Shown one piece after another: positions 34,570 through 46,899 of a stretch of 64,000 bases of DNA. Position numbers and translations under genes: made by a program. Origin of the DNA: Cadophora sp. MPI-SDFR-AT-0126 (Eukaryota; Ascomycota; Leotiomycetes; Helotiales; Ploettnerulaceae); the NCBI GenBank assembly GCA_020747065.1, contig JAGMVK010000004.1, positions 2,418,001 through 2,482,000 on the forward strand, given 5' to 3'. Below the pieces are notes generated by a model. That model worked only from the letters and a program-made list of their open reading frames with translations. It was not told the DNA's origin and ran no database searches. The first letter of the stretch is position 1. Every line of letters starts with the position of its first letter.

Positions 34570-35330
34570 ATGTTCCTCTTCAATTCGTTACTTTTGCTGC
34601 AAGCTTGTCGTGTCTTTGCAAATACTGAGAAAGTTATATTCCTTGGTCCCAGCAAGCTCCAAGTTCCAGCTGCTCACCCAACTCTGGAAGACCTGCAACT
34701 TGAGTCTATATCTCCGAAGCATTGGGCCTTGAGGACGCATATCCAAGCGGAGTTTCCAACCAATTCTTCTCAGTATGGACAAACGTCTTGGTATCTGTTG
34801 AACAGGTTACAGGAAGGTCAAAGATATGAAGTTAGGATCTGTTGGGCTGCAACTGTAGGTTCCTTGTGATCATGGCCTGGCAAGAGCTTACTATAATGTA
34901 GCAACCAACATCTTTCCTTCTTGACACTTTCGATCTCCCTACGGTTTTCGAAACTCCCGAGTTGATAACATCACTCGCGCAATACTCGGAAACTCGACAA
35001 AGAGAAGTCATGGAAGACTTACAACCTACAGAGTCGCAAGGGGAGAAGAAATCTAAGACCCATAACGAGCTTTCTTCAACTCTGTTCCTGAGAGTCTTCG
35101 CAGCCGCCGATTACTACACCACCAACAAGACATTGATGGAGCAAGTTCCTCCGGTATACGTCGATATTATTCTTGATCCGTTCGTATTCAACGTCTTTCC
35201 GCGATCGCTCGTCCCAACAGCAGCATACATCACCCTTATTGCAATTGGAAGCTGGTACTTGGCAAAGTACATCAACGGCTGGTTAAATACCTTACCAATC
35301 GAGCAAATTTCGCAAAAGAAGAAGCTATAA
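34570..35330 (+). CDS. ER membrane protein, PGA1-like (GPI mannosyltransferase II co-activator family)
   Basis: Probably helps the second mannosyltransferase of GPI-anchor synthesis in the ER; assigned from recalled family features, so moderate. Exons 34570-34854 and 34902-35330 (237 aa). A signal peptide (MFLFNSLLLLQACRVFA) is followed by a luminal domain with TSWYLLNRLQEGQRYEVRIC and the spliced join CWAATQPTSFLLDTF. One transmembrane helix near residue 205 (TAAYITLIAIGSWYLAKYI) and a short lysine-ended cytosolic tail (QKKKL) close the protein, topology type I with a lysine-rich ER-retrieval-like end. Its stop lies only 53 nt from the stop of the convergent GST gene, so their 3' UTRs must overlap. 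Confidence 0.6.
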
Positions 35331-35383
35331 TCTCCACGGCATTCTTAAAATCAAGTCGCCTTGCATAACTATACCGCGCCACT

Positions 35384-36274
35384 TCAGGGTACACCCTTCC
35401 CTTCCCTTGTAGCTTTGGCCAGCTCACTCTGCGCAGTATCGTCTGCATATCGCTGGTAAATTGGCAAATAGTGCTCTTTCTCACTCGTCGTACTGATGAC
35501 ACTCTCCCTCTGTTCAACAACACTCAACCACGTTCTCCATCTCTTCCAGACTTCTTCCTGCGGGATCTTCAAGCCGCCTTTAAAATGCTCAAACACCCAA
35601 AGTCTAACGGCCCACGGTGCGAGGACTAGGTCAATGAGACTGACTTCTTTCCCAAGAAAGTACGGGCCAACAGGATCCATAGCTTCAGTGAATTGTTTGA
35701 GCTTGTCGAGAAAATCAGCACGCACGCCATCGATGCTGGAACTTGAGGAGGGCTGGTGCTGTAAGAAGCGATGAAAAGCCGGGATGATGCGTGAAGTTAC
35801 AAAGTCTATCCAAATACGGGTGCGTGCTCTGGTGTAAGGATCCGAGGGCATCAGATGCGGCATTGCAGATGGGTAGGCTTCTTCAAGAAATTCACAGATT
35901 ACTGTGCTTTCATAGAGTGGCTTTTGATCATACTCAAGAGTGGGGACCAGGCCTCGAGGATTCAGCTGGAGAAGAGACTCTGGCTTGTGATAAGGATTGA
36001 CCTGGTGAAATCAGATTTCTGTCGTCGCGGGCGGTAGAGGCGAAATACTTCAATGTATTGGAAAGGAATTCTCTTTTCTAGGAGGACTAATAGGACCCTT
36101 TGCACAAAGGGACAAAACTAGACAAATCAGTCATTGGAATCACTCAAGCTCTTTGAATATTACCCATCCGGCGTACAATTTCAGAGACTCTTCCTTCTCA
36201 TGCTCCTTCACCATCTTAGCCGCAGCCCCAGTGGCATGTGGGAATAGCTTGGAATCAGGATGATCTTTGCCCAT
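35384..36274 (-). CDS. Glutathione S-transferase, omega-like
   Basis: Thiol transferase or dehydroascorbate-reductase-type GST. Exons 36274-36164, 36117-36049 and 36001-35384 (265 aa). The thioredoxin-fold N-domain carries the probable active-site cysteine in LYAGWFCPFVQRVLLVLLEK, then NPYHKPESLLQLNPRGLVPT with the cis-proline, and YESTVICEFLEEAYP for glutathione binding. The helical C-domain includes RARTRIWIDFV and YFLGKEVSLIDLVLAPWAVR. Cysteine rather than serine or tyrosine at the active site points to the omega class. In-frame codons extend upstream to an ATG at 36340; I chose MGKDHPDSKL at 36274. Confidence 0.9.
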
Positions 36275-36948
36275 GTTTGCGGTGTCTTCTTGAGAATATG
36301 TCAAATCTGGTAGCGATTTTGGGGGAGAAGAATGAAGCATCTCTTAACCGTCCAGGGAGGGGTTGAAGGGTATCATAGAGCATGACGCCATCAGACCAAC
36401 CATGATCTGCATGGGTCTTCACGGGAAGTCGTTAAGTAAAAATGCTTTTGCATTCATTCTAGGGATATTCCACTATTTCGCTTTCCGCAGATTGGGTTCA
36501 TTCAACTGTCCTCCAAACAATTTTTGGTAGTGATCGAGTGTGGGAAGTGGTAAAGTGTCAGGCTATTAATAGCAAACAGCACTCAACACTTAAGTCGCCC
36601 AACTCCAGTAGCCACAATCAACTTACAAGAAGACTCTCCTACTTCAAAGATGTTATCGTAATGAATTTCCACCTCAAGAGATTACCAGCAGGCAGAGTTC
36701 AGCTGGAGACAAGAGGCGCAACTGTGGCGCTCAGATTGATTTGCTGTGAATTCGTTGCGTAGCGGGGGCTGTGCTGGATTCATTCCTGACCTTGTTCGCA
36801 ACCACTTCGAGCTTCCGTCCTTCAAAGTGCAACACCACCACAAAACCCTTTGTTTCCCCACCGTGTTTTCTCTTCTTTTCAAACCTATCTCTCGAATCTC
36901 ACCTCTTCAGTATTTGCACATAGGAAAATCTACGAAACATTGTTGAAT
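36275..36948. other. Divergent promoter region between GST and the WW-domain gene
   Basis: 674 nt, no gene evident. Pyrimidine-rich just before the WW-domain gene start. Confidence 0.5.
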
Positions 36949-38436
36949 ATGACAGGCCCAGCTACGTATACACCCCCGCCATGACAATGTTTGCGCCGCT
37001 CCTCGCTATGAGACACGGAGCTGACAGTCTGTAGTCCTGGCCAGGAAGGCCCTTCGTATGCCCCTCCTGCTCTTCCTGAGGGATGGATTCCGCAATGGGA
37101 TGCCAATTCGAAGAAGTATTACTTCGTCCAAATCTCAACTGGCGCTTCTCAGTATGTCGAACTCTCCTTCTGCCCCACGTCCTCGAGAGAGGACCTGTGC
37201 ACATCTCAAAATCCCGTAGAACAGACCGGACATTGAGGCATCATATCGCACATTTTCATCGGCTGGAGCTAATACATATTCCTTTCGCAGATGGGAAACT
37301 CCTACGCACGCTGCCCCGACCGGTCCGACACCTCAAGCAACACCGCAAGGAATGGACCATCCATACGGTCAGCCAGGTCAGCAGCAGGATTTGGACATCG
37401 TTACAAACCAAGATGGGAGCCAGTCTATCAGACACCGTGATGGGACACTGGAGCCATACTCGGGCGACAGAAGTCTGACAGGAAATATCGGCAACTTCGC
37501 CATGAATCAGCTCATGGGCGGTAAGAAGAAGCAAAGCGGAGGAAGCAGTGGCCTTGCCGGAATGGCAAGTTCTTTCCTTGGAGGCGGATCGAGCCATAGT
37601 GGTGGACAAAGTAGCAGTGGTACTGGTGGTATTGTGGGCGCTCTTGCAGGAAGCTTGTTGGGTGGAGGGAAGAAGGCGGATAGCAACAGCCACAACACCA
37701 ACTATTCGGGCTCAAGTAACCAGCAACATGGCGCAGGTGGTGGTTTGATGGGTCAAATAGGAGGCATGTTTGGTGGAAGTGGACATCAGTCTTCAGTATA
37801 TTCGAATGGTCAAAGATTGCTGGATCCAGTTTACTAACTATTTTTCAGCAGGGGAATAACTACGGCTACAGTAATAACAGCTCGTCCCAAGGAGGCTACA
37901 GTGGTCAAGCACCACCAACATCCTACCAGCCAGGTGGTGCATCTGGTGCCACTCCCAGCTATGGCCAAAGCCAGCCTCAACATCAACAACAGAGCCACGA
38001 TCCCTACGGTCAAAGCCAGCCCCACCACCAATCACAGCCTCCTCAGTCCTACAACTCTCCTCAGTCATCCTATGGCCAAGCGCCACCGCCGGCTCACCAG
38101 CAATACGGCTCTCCCAACCCACAACACGGTCAACAGCCACCTTACGGCGGTCTTCAACACCAGAACTCCTACGGTCAAGGCCACCCTCCACCACCACAAC
38201 AGCAGTATCCTCCTGCACCTCCTCCAGGCGCATACCCAGGGCCTCCATCATACGGAGGACCTCCACCGCAACAGCACACCGGTAACCTTCCCCAGCCAGA
38301 GGGCCACCACTATGGAGGCTCCCACTCAGGGGGATTGTACGGGAACTCAGGCGGAAGTGCTCCTCCCCCACCGATGGGAACACACCCGAATCAAGGCGGC
38401 TACGGTGGGGGGTACAACGCCAATCCGCGATACTAA
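36949..38436 (+). CDS. WW-domain protein with Gly/Ser and Gln/Pro/Tyr-rich low-complexity tail
   Basis: Exons 36949-36965, 37035-37151, 37291-37795 and 37849-38436 (408 aa). A single WW domain near the N-terminus (LPEGWIPQWDANSKKYYFVQ, closing with QWETPTH) should bind proline-rich ligands; it is rebuilt exactly by the 139-nt intron. After it comes DIVTNQDGSQSIRHRDG, then a Gly/Ser-rich stretch with MGG/LGG repeats, then about 180 residues rich in Gln, Pro, Tyr and Gly (PPPQQQYPPAPPPGAYPGPP). The tail is prion-like in composition and could self-associate. No catalytic domain is seen and no partner can be named. The last intron (37796-37848) was placed where the tail composition continues. Confidence 0.8.
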
Positions 38437-38926
38437 TGCACTCAATGATCTTTCCTAATCTTACTTGACGAGTGGAAATGGGGTGGATGATTTGCTTACT
38501 TGGATGAAGTTGCGAGGAATTTCGATATAGGATGCATGGGACTTTTTCGCTCGCTTAGATCAGGTCGATATCCGCCTCGTGGTTTATGATAGGCACTGTT
38601 TTCTGTAGTCATAATCGAGAGCATCCTGCAATTTAATGCCCAGGGATCTCATAACCATTTTCACTGTGATTGAGGCTGCGGTGACATTCTTTTGGTAATT
38701 TGAACCATGGCTTTCCCGTTCTAGAGGCGTTTGTTGTTAGCTGTAAAACCATCTTTGGCTCATGATCCTGCAGATGAAATTCAATTTTGAAAGCTATTTA
38801 CTGTAGTACTGTGATTCATACTATCTCATCACGCTCAATTGCTGTACACCACAGCCAAAACCGCATACAATCCATCCCCTTCCGCTCCCTCTTCCACCAG
38901 TGCAAATCTCTCATTCGCTTGTGGAC
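38437..38926. other. Convergent 3' region between the WW-domain and PEBP genes
   Basis: 490 nt of spacer between convergent genes. No feature recognised. Confidence 0.5.
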
Positions 38927-39894
38927 TCACTGCTTCTCATCCCTCTCAACAAACCAATTCGCACCCACAACCTGTAAGTCCTCCTTTTCCGCCCAATCTC
39001 TAACACCATGCCTCACTTTTCCCGTTCCCCAGTGCTGGCGTTCATCCGGTGCTGTCAGGTTCGTGGTATCGCCTTCGAGGACCACGAACACGTAGCGGTG
39101 GTAGCCTGTTTTGGGTGGCGGGCCGGGTGGTTTATCTAGATGGTGTTAGAGCAGAGCAGTGTGATACGATAGGGAGAGATGGGAAAGTTGGAAGGAGAAG
39201 GAGAAGGAGAAGGAGAAGGAGAAGGAGAAGGAGAAGGAGAAGGAGAAGGAGAAGGAGAAGGAGGGGAAACTTACATTCGACTAGATCCAAATCTGGATGG
39301 TCGGAGCTGGGGATGGAGAATTCAAGAGACTCTTGAGAGTTGCTGGGGAAGTGCGTGGGTATGATGTAGATCCACTAATAAAGTTAGTATTTAGAGCCAA
39401 ACGAAACATCACAGTACTTGAGTCGACAAGAAAAATATAACTCACGTGGCACATCTCAGACCACTTCGGATCCTCCCTGCTCTTCGCATCTGGATCCGTC
39501 AGAGCAACCACAAGGCCAGGCGTCTTCAACTTTTTAGGACAATTCACCGAAAACCCCGGCCGTTCCTTCGTTTGTTTCGGCTTGAACTTGTTACCCAGGT
39601 CCACGGGTCCTTTATGCGTCTTGCCGGAGTTCTTGCTGTAGTAAGGTGTGATGAAGCATGTGGGTGAGAAATCGTCGAGAACTTCGGGGATGATGGAGGA
39701 TTTGTTCAGACTGTGTTGGGGATTTGAGTCGAGTTGTGGTGGGCAAAGCGTAGGAGGAAGACTTACGCTTTTCGGACTGTTTCTGCGTAGTCTTTTCTGT
39801 GGGTCTGGAAGAGCGGAGCTTGAGAGTTTGTTTTCATATTAGCTGCTGTAAATGCCGTAACGCAGGCGAGAACCAGAGTAGTGCTGAGCCGCAT
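38927..39894 (-). CDS. Secreted PEBP-family (phosphatidylethanolamine-binding-like) protein
   Basis: Exons 39894-39767, 39710-39446, 39374-39275 and 39135-38927 (233 aa). Starts with a signal peptide (MRLSTTLVLACVTAFTAA). Family motifs are the ligand-pocket LTDPDAKSREDPKWSEMCHW and the GYHRYVFVVLEG block, which line the anion-binding site in PEBP/Tfs1/Raf kinase inhibitor proteins. C-terminus is VRDWAEKEDLQVVGANWFV, standard for the family. Cytosolic PEBPs inhibit carboxypeptidase Y or kinases; a secreted form could do so in the vacuole or outside, which is inference. The third intron (39136-39274) contains a long GGAGAA array. Confidence 0.88.
39190..39263. repeat. GGAGAA hexanucleotide microsatellite inside a PEBP intron
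   Basis: About twelve near-perfect copies of GGAGAA on the plus strand (TTCTCC on the coding strand), starting just 3' of the intron donor. Such an array should vary in length between isolates. Confidence 0.95.
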
Positions 39895-41035
39895 TTTGAC
39901 AATATCTTCAAAGGACACCAACGAGCTTTGCTCTCTTTTCAATAGATATCTGACTTTCAATTTCTCAGTGGAATTTGAAAGATAAGAGAGAGATTTGTAT
40001 CGTTCCACCCCACATAGGAAGTGCTTACAGCCAATCAAGAGCTCTGATGTCATCCTTTACGATGATTAGTGCCTTCGATTTGAGGCATCATCAGAAACAG
40101 CAGAAACAATGACAATCATGGAGAAATAAGAAATGACTGCTGGATGTGTTTGAGTGATGAAGAATACATAATGAAGCCGCGAAGCCGTGGAGGGACGGAA
40201 GGCAAATGTTATTTACACTTTCAGAGGTCCATAATCAGCCCTGCAGGACGAGGCATTGCATATATTTTGCAAGAGCAAACTCTCACAGAAGATGGCAATT
40301 GCATAGTAGCCTTGCTATAAGTCGTGAGAAAATGTAAACTTCTTCAAAAGATTGAAAAGAGAACTTCGACAAGTACTAGCAGAGAGAAGAACCAAAATCA
40401 AAAGACTGAGAATAGCAGCAGCGCATGACAAAAGGATACAAGGAGCAGGATTTGAAGGAACCAATCATTGACAGGTCAGAAATATGACCTGGTGGAAGGT
40501 CTTTGAAAGAGAAAAGGGGTTTCGCATGATCTATATTTACTTGCGAGTGCAAGGAGTCCCTCGTGCTCATGCCGTCATCTGGAGAGGTCAGATATCCTGG
40601 TATTTGCCCAACAGCGAAGGATTACCAGGGAATATTTCACACAGTGTATACAAAAGCCCTTCACAATCTAGGATTGAGGTATTGAAGTAAATAGATGATG
40701 GTTGAAAAGGGGAAAAGAATATGTAGAACTGTTGAGCTTGTGCAGAATCTCGTCAAGTGACAGGGATCAGGGCGCCTTGGCGGACTCTGCACCCTGCGCA
40801 TAACCTTGGAATTTTAGAAGTAAATACACTCTCGCGGTGACCAACAATACCACCACTGTCGCTTTTCACGGGACAAACGATCCAGATTCCCCTTTAATAG
40901 AGCCTCGATATCAACCATCGTGCGCGGTCTTCCACATTTGGGCCAGAGGGCGACTGGGCTCTGACGCGACGCATCAAAGTTGTTTGAGCTCTCCCTCCTA
41001 CTTGCTTCCCATCATCATCTTTCCAACTCCACAAG
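39895..41035. other. Divergent promoter region between PEBP and VPS1
   Basis: About 1.1 kb without a gene. AT-rich, with short open frames only. Confidence 0.5.
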
Positions 41036-43617
41036 ATGGCATCTCTGGGCGAGGACTTGCTGGGAATAGTCAATAAGCTGCAGGATCTTGTTTTCAACAC
41101 CATCGGCAATGACAGCTTGGATCTTCCACAGATTGTATGAACGCCCCTCGTTCTGTTTTGCCTTCAGTCTAGCTAACGCCCCTTAGGTTGTCGTCGGCTC
41201 GCAATCATCTGGCAAATCCTCCGTTCTCGAGAATATAGTCGGCAGAGACTTCCTACCCAGGGGCAGCGGTATCGTCACTCGAAGGCCACTCATCCTCCAG
41301 CTCATCAACATTCCTAGCGATGACGACGCCCCCGAAGCTCACACAGCCGCGGCTGTAGCAACACAACCAGAATGGGCAGAGTTCCACCATATACCCAATC
41401 GGAGGTTTACAGAGTTCCAGGACGTAAAGCGGGAAATTGAGAACGAGACTGCGAGGATTGCTGGAAACAACAAGGGCATTAATAGGTCGCCAATAAACCT
41501 CAAAATCTACTCGCCTCATGTTCTTAGCTTGACGTTGGTGGATCTGCCAGGTCTGACGAAGGTATTTTGCTCACTATGGAGAAACGGAGAAAAGGATACT
41601 AATACAATCCGCAGGTCCCCATTGGAGACCAGCCTACCGATATCGAAAAGCAGACCCGAAACCTCATCTCGGAGTACATCGCAAAACCGAACAGCATCAT
41701 CCTAGCTGTTTCCCCTGCAAACGTGGATATTGTGAATTCGGAAGCGTTGAAACTCGCACGCCATGTCGACCCCTTGGGAAGGCGGACAATTGGTGTTCTC
41801 ACTAAGGTCGATCTTATGGACCACGGAACGAATGCCCTCGATATTCTTTCCGGGAGAGTATATCCTTTGAAGCTTGGATTCATCGGCGTTGTAAATCGGT
41901 CACAACAGGACATCCAGGGGAACAAGTCTCTCGCAGAAGCATTGAAGTCGGAATCGGACTTCTTCAAGCACCACCCAGCATACCGAAACATGGCCACCAG
42001 GTGCGGTACGCAATTCCTGGCGAAGAGCCTGAATACTACCTTGATGGCACACATTCGGGAACGACTTCCAGATATCAAGGCTCGCCTGAACACATTGATG
42101 GGACAAACACAGCAAGAGCTTGCGAGTTATGGTGACATGCACTTCAGCGGCAAAGAGCACAGAGGATCTTTGGTTCTGCAACTGATGACTCGATTCGCTT
42201 CTTCCTTCATATCCTCCATTGACGGTACCTCGACAGAAATATCTACCAAGGAGCTTTGCGGAGGTGCTAGGATATACTACATCTTTAACTCGGTATTCGG
42301 AAACTCTCTGGAGACCATTGATCCCACAACCAACCTCTCCGCTCTTGACATTCGCACAGCGATTCGTAACTCCACTGGGCCACGGCCGAGTTTGTTTGTT
42401 CCAGAACTTGCATTCGACCTCTTAGTCAAGCCACAAATCAAGCTACTGGAAATTCCCAGTCAACGGTGTGTTGAGCTTGTGTACGAAGAGCTCATCAAGA
42501 TATGTCATACTTGTGGTTCCACAGAACTGACAAGATTCCCTCGACTTCAAGCAAAACTCATTGAAGTTGTTTCAGATCTACTTCGTGAAAGACTCGGACC
42601 GGCGTCCAGTTATGTTGAGTCTCTCATATCTATCCAAAGAGCATATATCAATACCAACCACCCCAACTTCCTTGGTGCTGCGGCTGCCATGAGCAATGTA
42701 GTCACCAACAAGCAGGAAAAGGAGAGGAAAAGGCTTCTGCAAGAAGAACGGGAGAGAAGAGAGAGAAGACGCCAGAAAGAACTCGGCACCAATGGTGCCG
42801 ACACGCCAGAAGATGATGAGGAAGCGGTGGAGAAAATCGAGAACCTCCCTCACAGAAAGGCCCTTCAGAAGGGTGCTCGAAGTATGTCACCTGCGATTCG
42901 CGAGAATGGCACCAGTGGCATTGCAGCTACGATGAACGGAATGAGAGCTGGATCGCCGCCTAGATTCAACGGCCAAGGTGCAGGGGGTGCTCGGGATTCG
43001 TTCCTGAACTACTTCTTCGGCAAGGAAGGGGGCATGCCATCTGGTGGATCAGGTGCTGGACAAGGCGCTTCTTCGAACCCCAATCTTGGTCGTCACGTCA
43101 GCCAAAGTACAGAACCCAGCTTCAGCCAGAGCATTCGCAGGCAGGAAGAGCGCCAGGTGCACAGAACGCCTGCGCAACAATCACGAGAAGATGACTACGA
43201 ATTGGGAAGGGCACAGAGGGATTACGATTACAATTCGCCATTTGTAAGATCACCTAACCTGACTGTCACTTATATGGAGAAAATGCTAACCGAAGTGTGC
43301 AGGGAAACAATAACGAGCCAGCGCTTACAGACCGCGAGGCAATGGAGACTGAGCTCATTCGAGCGTTGATATCGTCCTATTTCAATATTGTACGAGAGTC
43401 GATAGCAGATCAGGTTCCCAAGGCAGTCATGCATCTTCTGGTAAATCATTCGAAGGATGCTGTACAAAATCGACTGGTGAGCGAGCTCTATCGAGAGGAT
43501 ATGTTCGAGGAGCTATTGTACGAGGACGACGCTGTAAAGAAGGAGCGCGAGAAATGCGAGAAGCTGCTCAAGACTTACAGAGAGGCAGCTAAGATCGTTG
43601 GTGAGGTTGGGATATAG
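41036..43617 (+). CDS. VPS1: Vps1-type dynamin GTPase
   Basis: Dynamin-related GTPase for vacuolar sorting, endosomal fission, peroxisome division and endocytosis. Exons 41036-41134, 41187-41561, 41615-43243 and 43303-43617 (805 aa). GTPase motifs are [19 protein letters not shown] (P-loop, straddling intron 1), the switch threonine in [22 protein letters not shown] (split by intron 2) and LTKVDLMD. Middle domain follows, then an insert of charged and Ser/Gly-rich sequence (about residues 520-700), which makes the protein longer than yeast Vps1. The GED ([20 protein letters not shown]) is on the last exon. No PH or proline-rich domain, as expected for Vps1. Confidence 0.95.
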
Positions 43618-44645
43618 GTTTCTGGGGTATGGGCATGGGCATGGGGCATTGTTCGAGTAAGATTTGTGGGGGCGCGCACGATGGCAGGATGAGATGAGAT
43701 GCGATAAGATGAGCACGAAGGGCAACGACTTTGTAGAATACTGTATTTGTGTTTACGCCGTTCTCTTTTTGCTGCTGGGAGGAAGCCGCGTTGTACTCTT
43801 CCCAACTCTTCTACCACGGTCTTGGATTCGACCAGGCCATGTTCATACAGAATAGAGTTCCACTAAGTACTTATCCAAGAGATCCAACTTGCACTTCTTT
43901 GTGCCAGGTGAAGCCGTGAATAACTTTGAGCTTAAACATCGCAAGCTTTGCTTTAAATGGCTTGGAGCAAGTCATAGTACTCTCTCTGGCGGGTAAACCC
44001 CGTGCTGGCTTTGCAAGCCTACATACAGTGCAGAGGACGTCGAAATGACAACGGATCAAACAACCTTCAGCCTCCTGTCATTTCATTTGCCATCAATCCC
44101 AGTCTCAAACCATACCGAGAACCTTAAATCCTCTCTCGGGTTTAAAACAGCAACTTGCATTTCCATCTGCCCTACGTGAGTCCCATTCGCTGCAAGGACG
44201 CTTCTATCTCCGTAAGAAACGGCACGCCAACGGGATGATCGATGAGCGCGCCAGCAACCGCGCCGTCTCCTGTCGTCCCCCCCAGACGGCCCAAATGTCG
44301 CCTATCAGATCCCAAGACTTTCCAAGAATCCATGTAAGCACTATGCATGAAGTTAGTCTAACGTTAATTCTAATTCGCAATCGCAGCTTAGGGGCACGGA
44401 TAGGTAAAGCTTGGGCTGGACTGAGCTGGCTGGCTAGCTATCTCTTAACTCCTTATGAGAGCTGTGGCTCCTCATTTCTGGACTACGTCTGGTCGTGAAT
44501 TTCATCAGCTTCACGCAGCCTGAGTAGCCAGGCGTGTTTCTGTTTGCGATACCACTGACGGACTCTGTTCATCTCATCTAATGATACATATCGAGTCCAG
44601 CAAGTGATTCATCCTCCCGGCTTCTCGCCTGTATCGCAGCCCAAA
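43618..44645. other. Spacer between VPS1 and the LtrA-type gene
   Basis: About 1 kb. Contains short GATGA-like and GGGCAT-like runs near 43625-43715 in the VPS1 3' flank. No gene evident. Confidence 0.5.
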
Positions 44646-46899
44646 ATGTCCACAACACCAACCACAACCCTCTCATCTGGAAGCCACCAGCACCACCACC
44701 ACCGCGCACGACGACTCCGCAACTTCATCCTCCCGGACGGCCGCGAAGTGCACATCGCGCTCTCCCCAGAAGACGCAGAGGTCCTCCGGCAGCGGCTCAA
44801 CGCAATTCGCAAACCGGACGAGCCCTTCGACCTCGTGATAAGCGGCTCGCCAGAGCATCTCGACCATCTGCGCACCGCACACACGCACCACGAGAATCGG
44901 CGCGAAGCCCTCAAGCAGAAGCATGGCGAGGCTTTTGACGAGTTTGAGAATGTGAGGGCGGAGTTGGAGGCGTTGGGGAGCGAACTGCATATGTTGACTG
45001 ATCATGCGGTTTCGCTAGATGCTAATTTCAGCAAGTATGGATATAGCGCTCATTTGAGGAGTTATGATCATTCCGAGCCGGGGAGTAGTGCGAGTAGTAT
45101 TAGTGGGTTCCATGATCCTGATCATGAGAAGAAAGATTGGGAGGCTGAGAAGAGGAATGGGAGGATTATGAAGGTTTATAAGAAGGTCTGATTATCCTTG
45201 CTTTCATTGTCTATGGGTGCTGCGAAGCGAGTGGAGACAATATTGGTCATTTCGAAAGCTGACTAACATACCTCGCAGCCTACAGTCCGACAGTACTTCC
45301 ACAAGGGACTCCTCTGGAGAGCATCTGAGACTACTGAGGTAGCATCTTTCGAACTCTTCGTAGACCTTCTCTATGTCGGAATTTTGGCCATCAACGGTGA
45401 TCACGTCGGAGAAGATCCTACTGGGCATGAGCTACTTCGATTCAGCATCACGTTCATCATGAGCTGGAAGATCTGGAGCGATTTGGCTCTTGTGATCTCT
45501 TGGTTCGAGACGGATGACATCCTCCAGCGGGTTTCCGTGATCATTATCATGATCTGTCTGTTTGGGTAAGCAGCTCCAATTCGAATTCAATACATGTATT
45601 AGTATACTGACGAGCTCAGACTTACCACGAATATGATCGAAGGCCTCCATGATACTTACACCATGCTAGTATCCTTCTACCTCGCCTCCCGCTTCTTCAT
45701 GGGTTCATACTACCTCACGCTCGCGGGTACCGTGCCCATGGTGCGAGGCGTAATGATCTCTCAAGCCCTCTTGACCCTCGTCCCAGGCGTAATCTGGATT
45801 GGAAGCATCCACGTCGAATACCCACAACGACTTGGCCTGATCTGGACCGCAATTTTCGTCGACTTGACAGCAGGGACGGTGTTGATAATCATCATTCGCG
45901 GAGGAAAATTTATCTCGAAACGTCTTGGGGAGTGGTCAGATCGCGTCTTTGAGTTCTATCCCGCTGTCAACATTGAACATAAGACTGAACGGACGAATGC
46001 TTTCGTGGCGCTAGTATTTGGATATTCCGTCGTGGCTATCATCTACCAAAATGCAGCTCACTTTGGGATGAATGCTTTCTTTGGGAAAGCCGCGCTGGGA
46101 TTGATACAGGCGTTTTGCTTCAATTGGATTTATTTCGAGTTGGATGGTGCAGACCTGTTCCAGCATGCTATTCGCAGGAATGTTGCTTCGGGTACGTTCC
46201 CTCCCTCAGGCCCCCGTTGGAACTCAGGTCGCTAATTCGATTCATAGCCATGCTTTGGGGATCCGTGCATCTGCCCTTCATAATGAGTTTCATTCTCGCA
46301 GCCGGATCGCTCTCGAAACTCGTCGTAGCTACAGACTGCCATGACGCAGAACTTGAAGACCTAACAGAATTCTACCAAGAGAAGTCTGAACATGAGATGC
46401 CAATCGGTCTACGCTGGTTCTATTGTGCTGGGTTAGGAATCGCCTTATTTTGCATGGGTATGTTTTCCTCCTCCACCTCTCCTTTCCCAGAACAAAAGTG
46501 GCCCAACGCCATTTCCCTACTTACGCCTCACCCACAGGTCTCATCTCCATCTCCCACATCCACAAAGACGCCGAAGGGATCCGCATCCCCAAACGCTTCC
46601 GCCTCATCAACCGCTTCGCCGTCTGCATAATCTTCCTCTGCCTCCCCACCGCCCACGCCCTCAACTCCCTCCAACTGATCGCCACAACGACCGGTCTCAC
46701 GATCTGGGTTCTGACGCTGGAGTTGTGGGGCATGAGTTGCTGGGGCGAGAGTTTCTTTGGGGAGAAGAGAGCGTGCAAGTATACGGCGAGGTGCAAGATC
46801 TCGAAGAAAGATTTGGAGAGTGCGGTGAAGGGGGGCCATGTTATTAAAGTGGAGGAATTGAAGGATAGGGGGGAAAAGGGGATGTATGTTGGTGCTTGA
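44646..46899 (+). CDS. LtrA-type (low temperature requirement A) multi-pass membrane protein
   Basis: Exons 44646-45185, 45279-45565, 45620-46191, 46248-46457 and 46538-46899 (656 aa). The first about 180 residues are cytosolic-looking and charged, including a His run (HQHHHHRARR) and a helical segment. The LtrA domain begins with ASFELFVDLLYVGILA, the family hallmark, and then has about nine hydrophobic helices, e.g. LVSFYLASRFFMGSYYLTLA and AFVALVFGYSVVAIIY. In bacteria LtrA was linked to growth at low temperature; its function in fungi is unknown to me. The first intron has an uncommon GTCTGA donor, but the join KKPTVRQYFHKGLLWRASE fits. The C-tail is Lys/Glu-rich. Confidence 0.88.
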
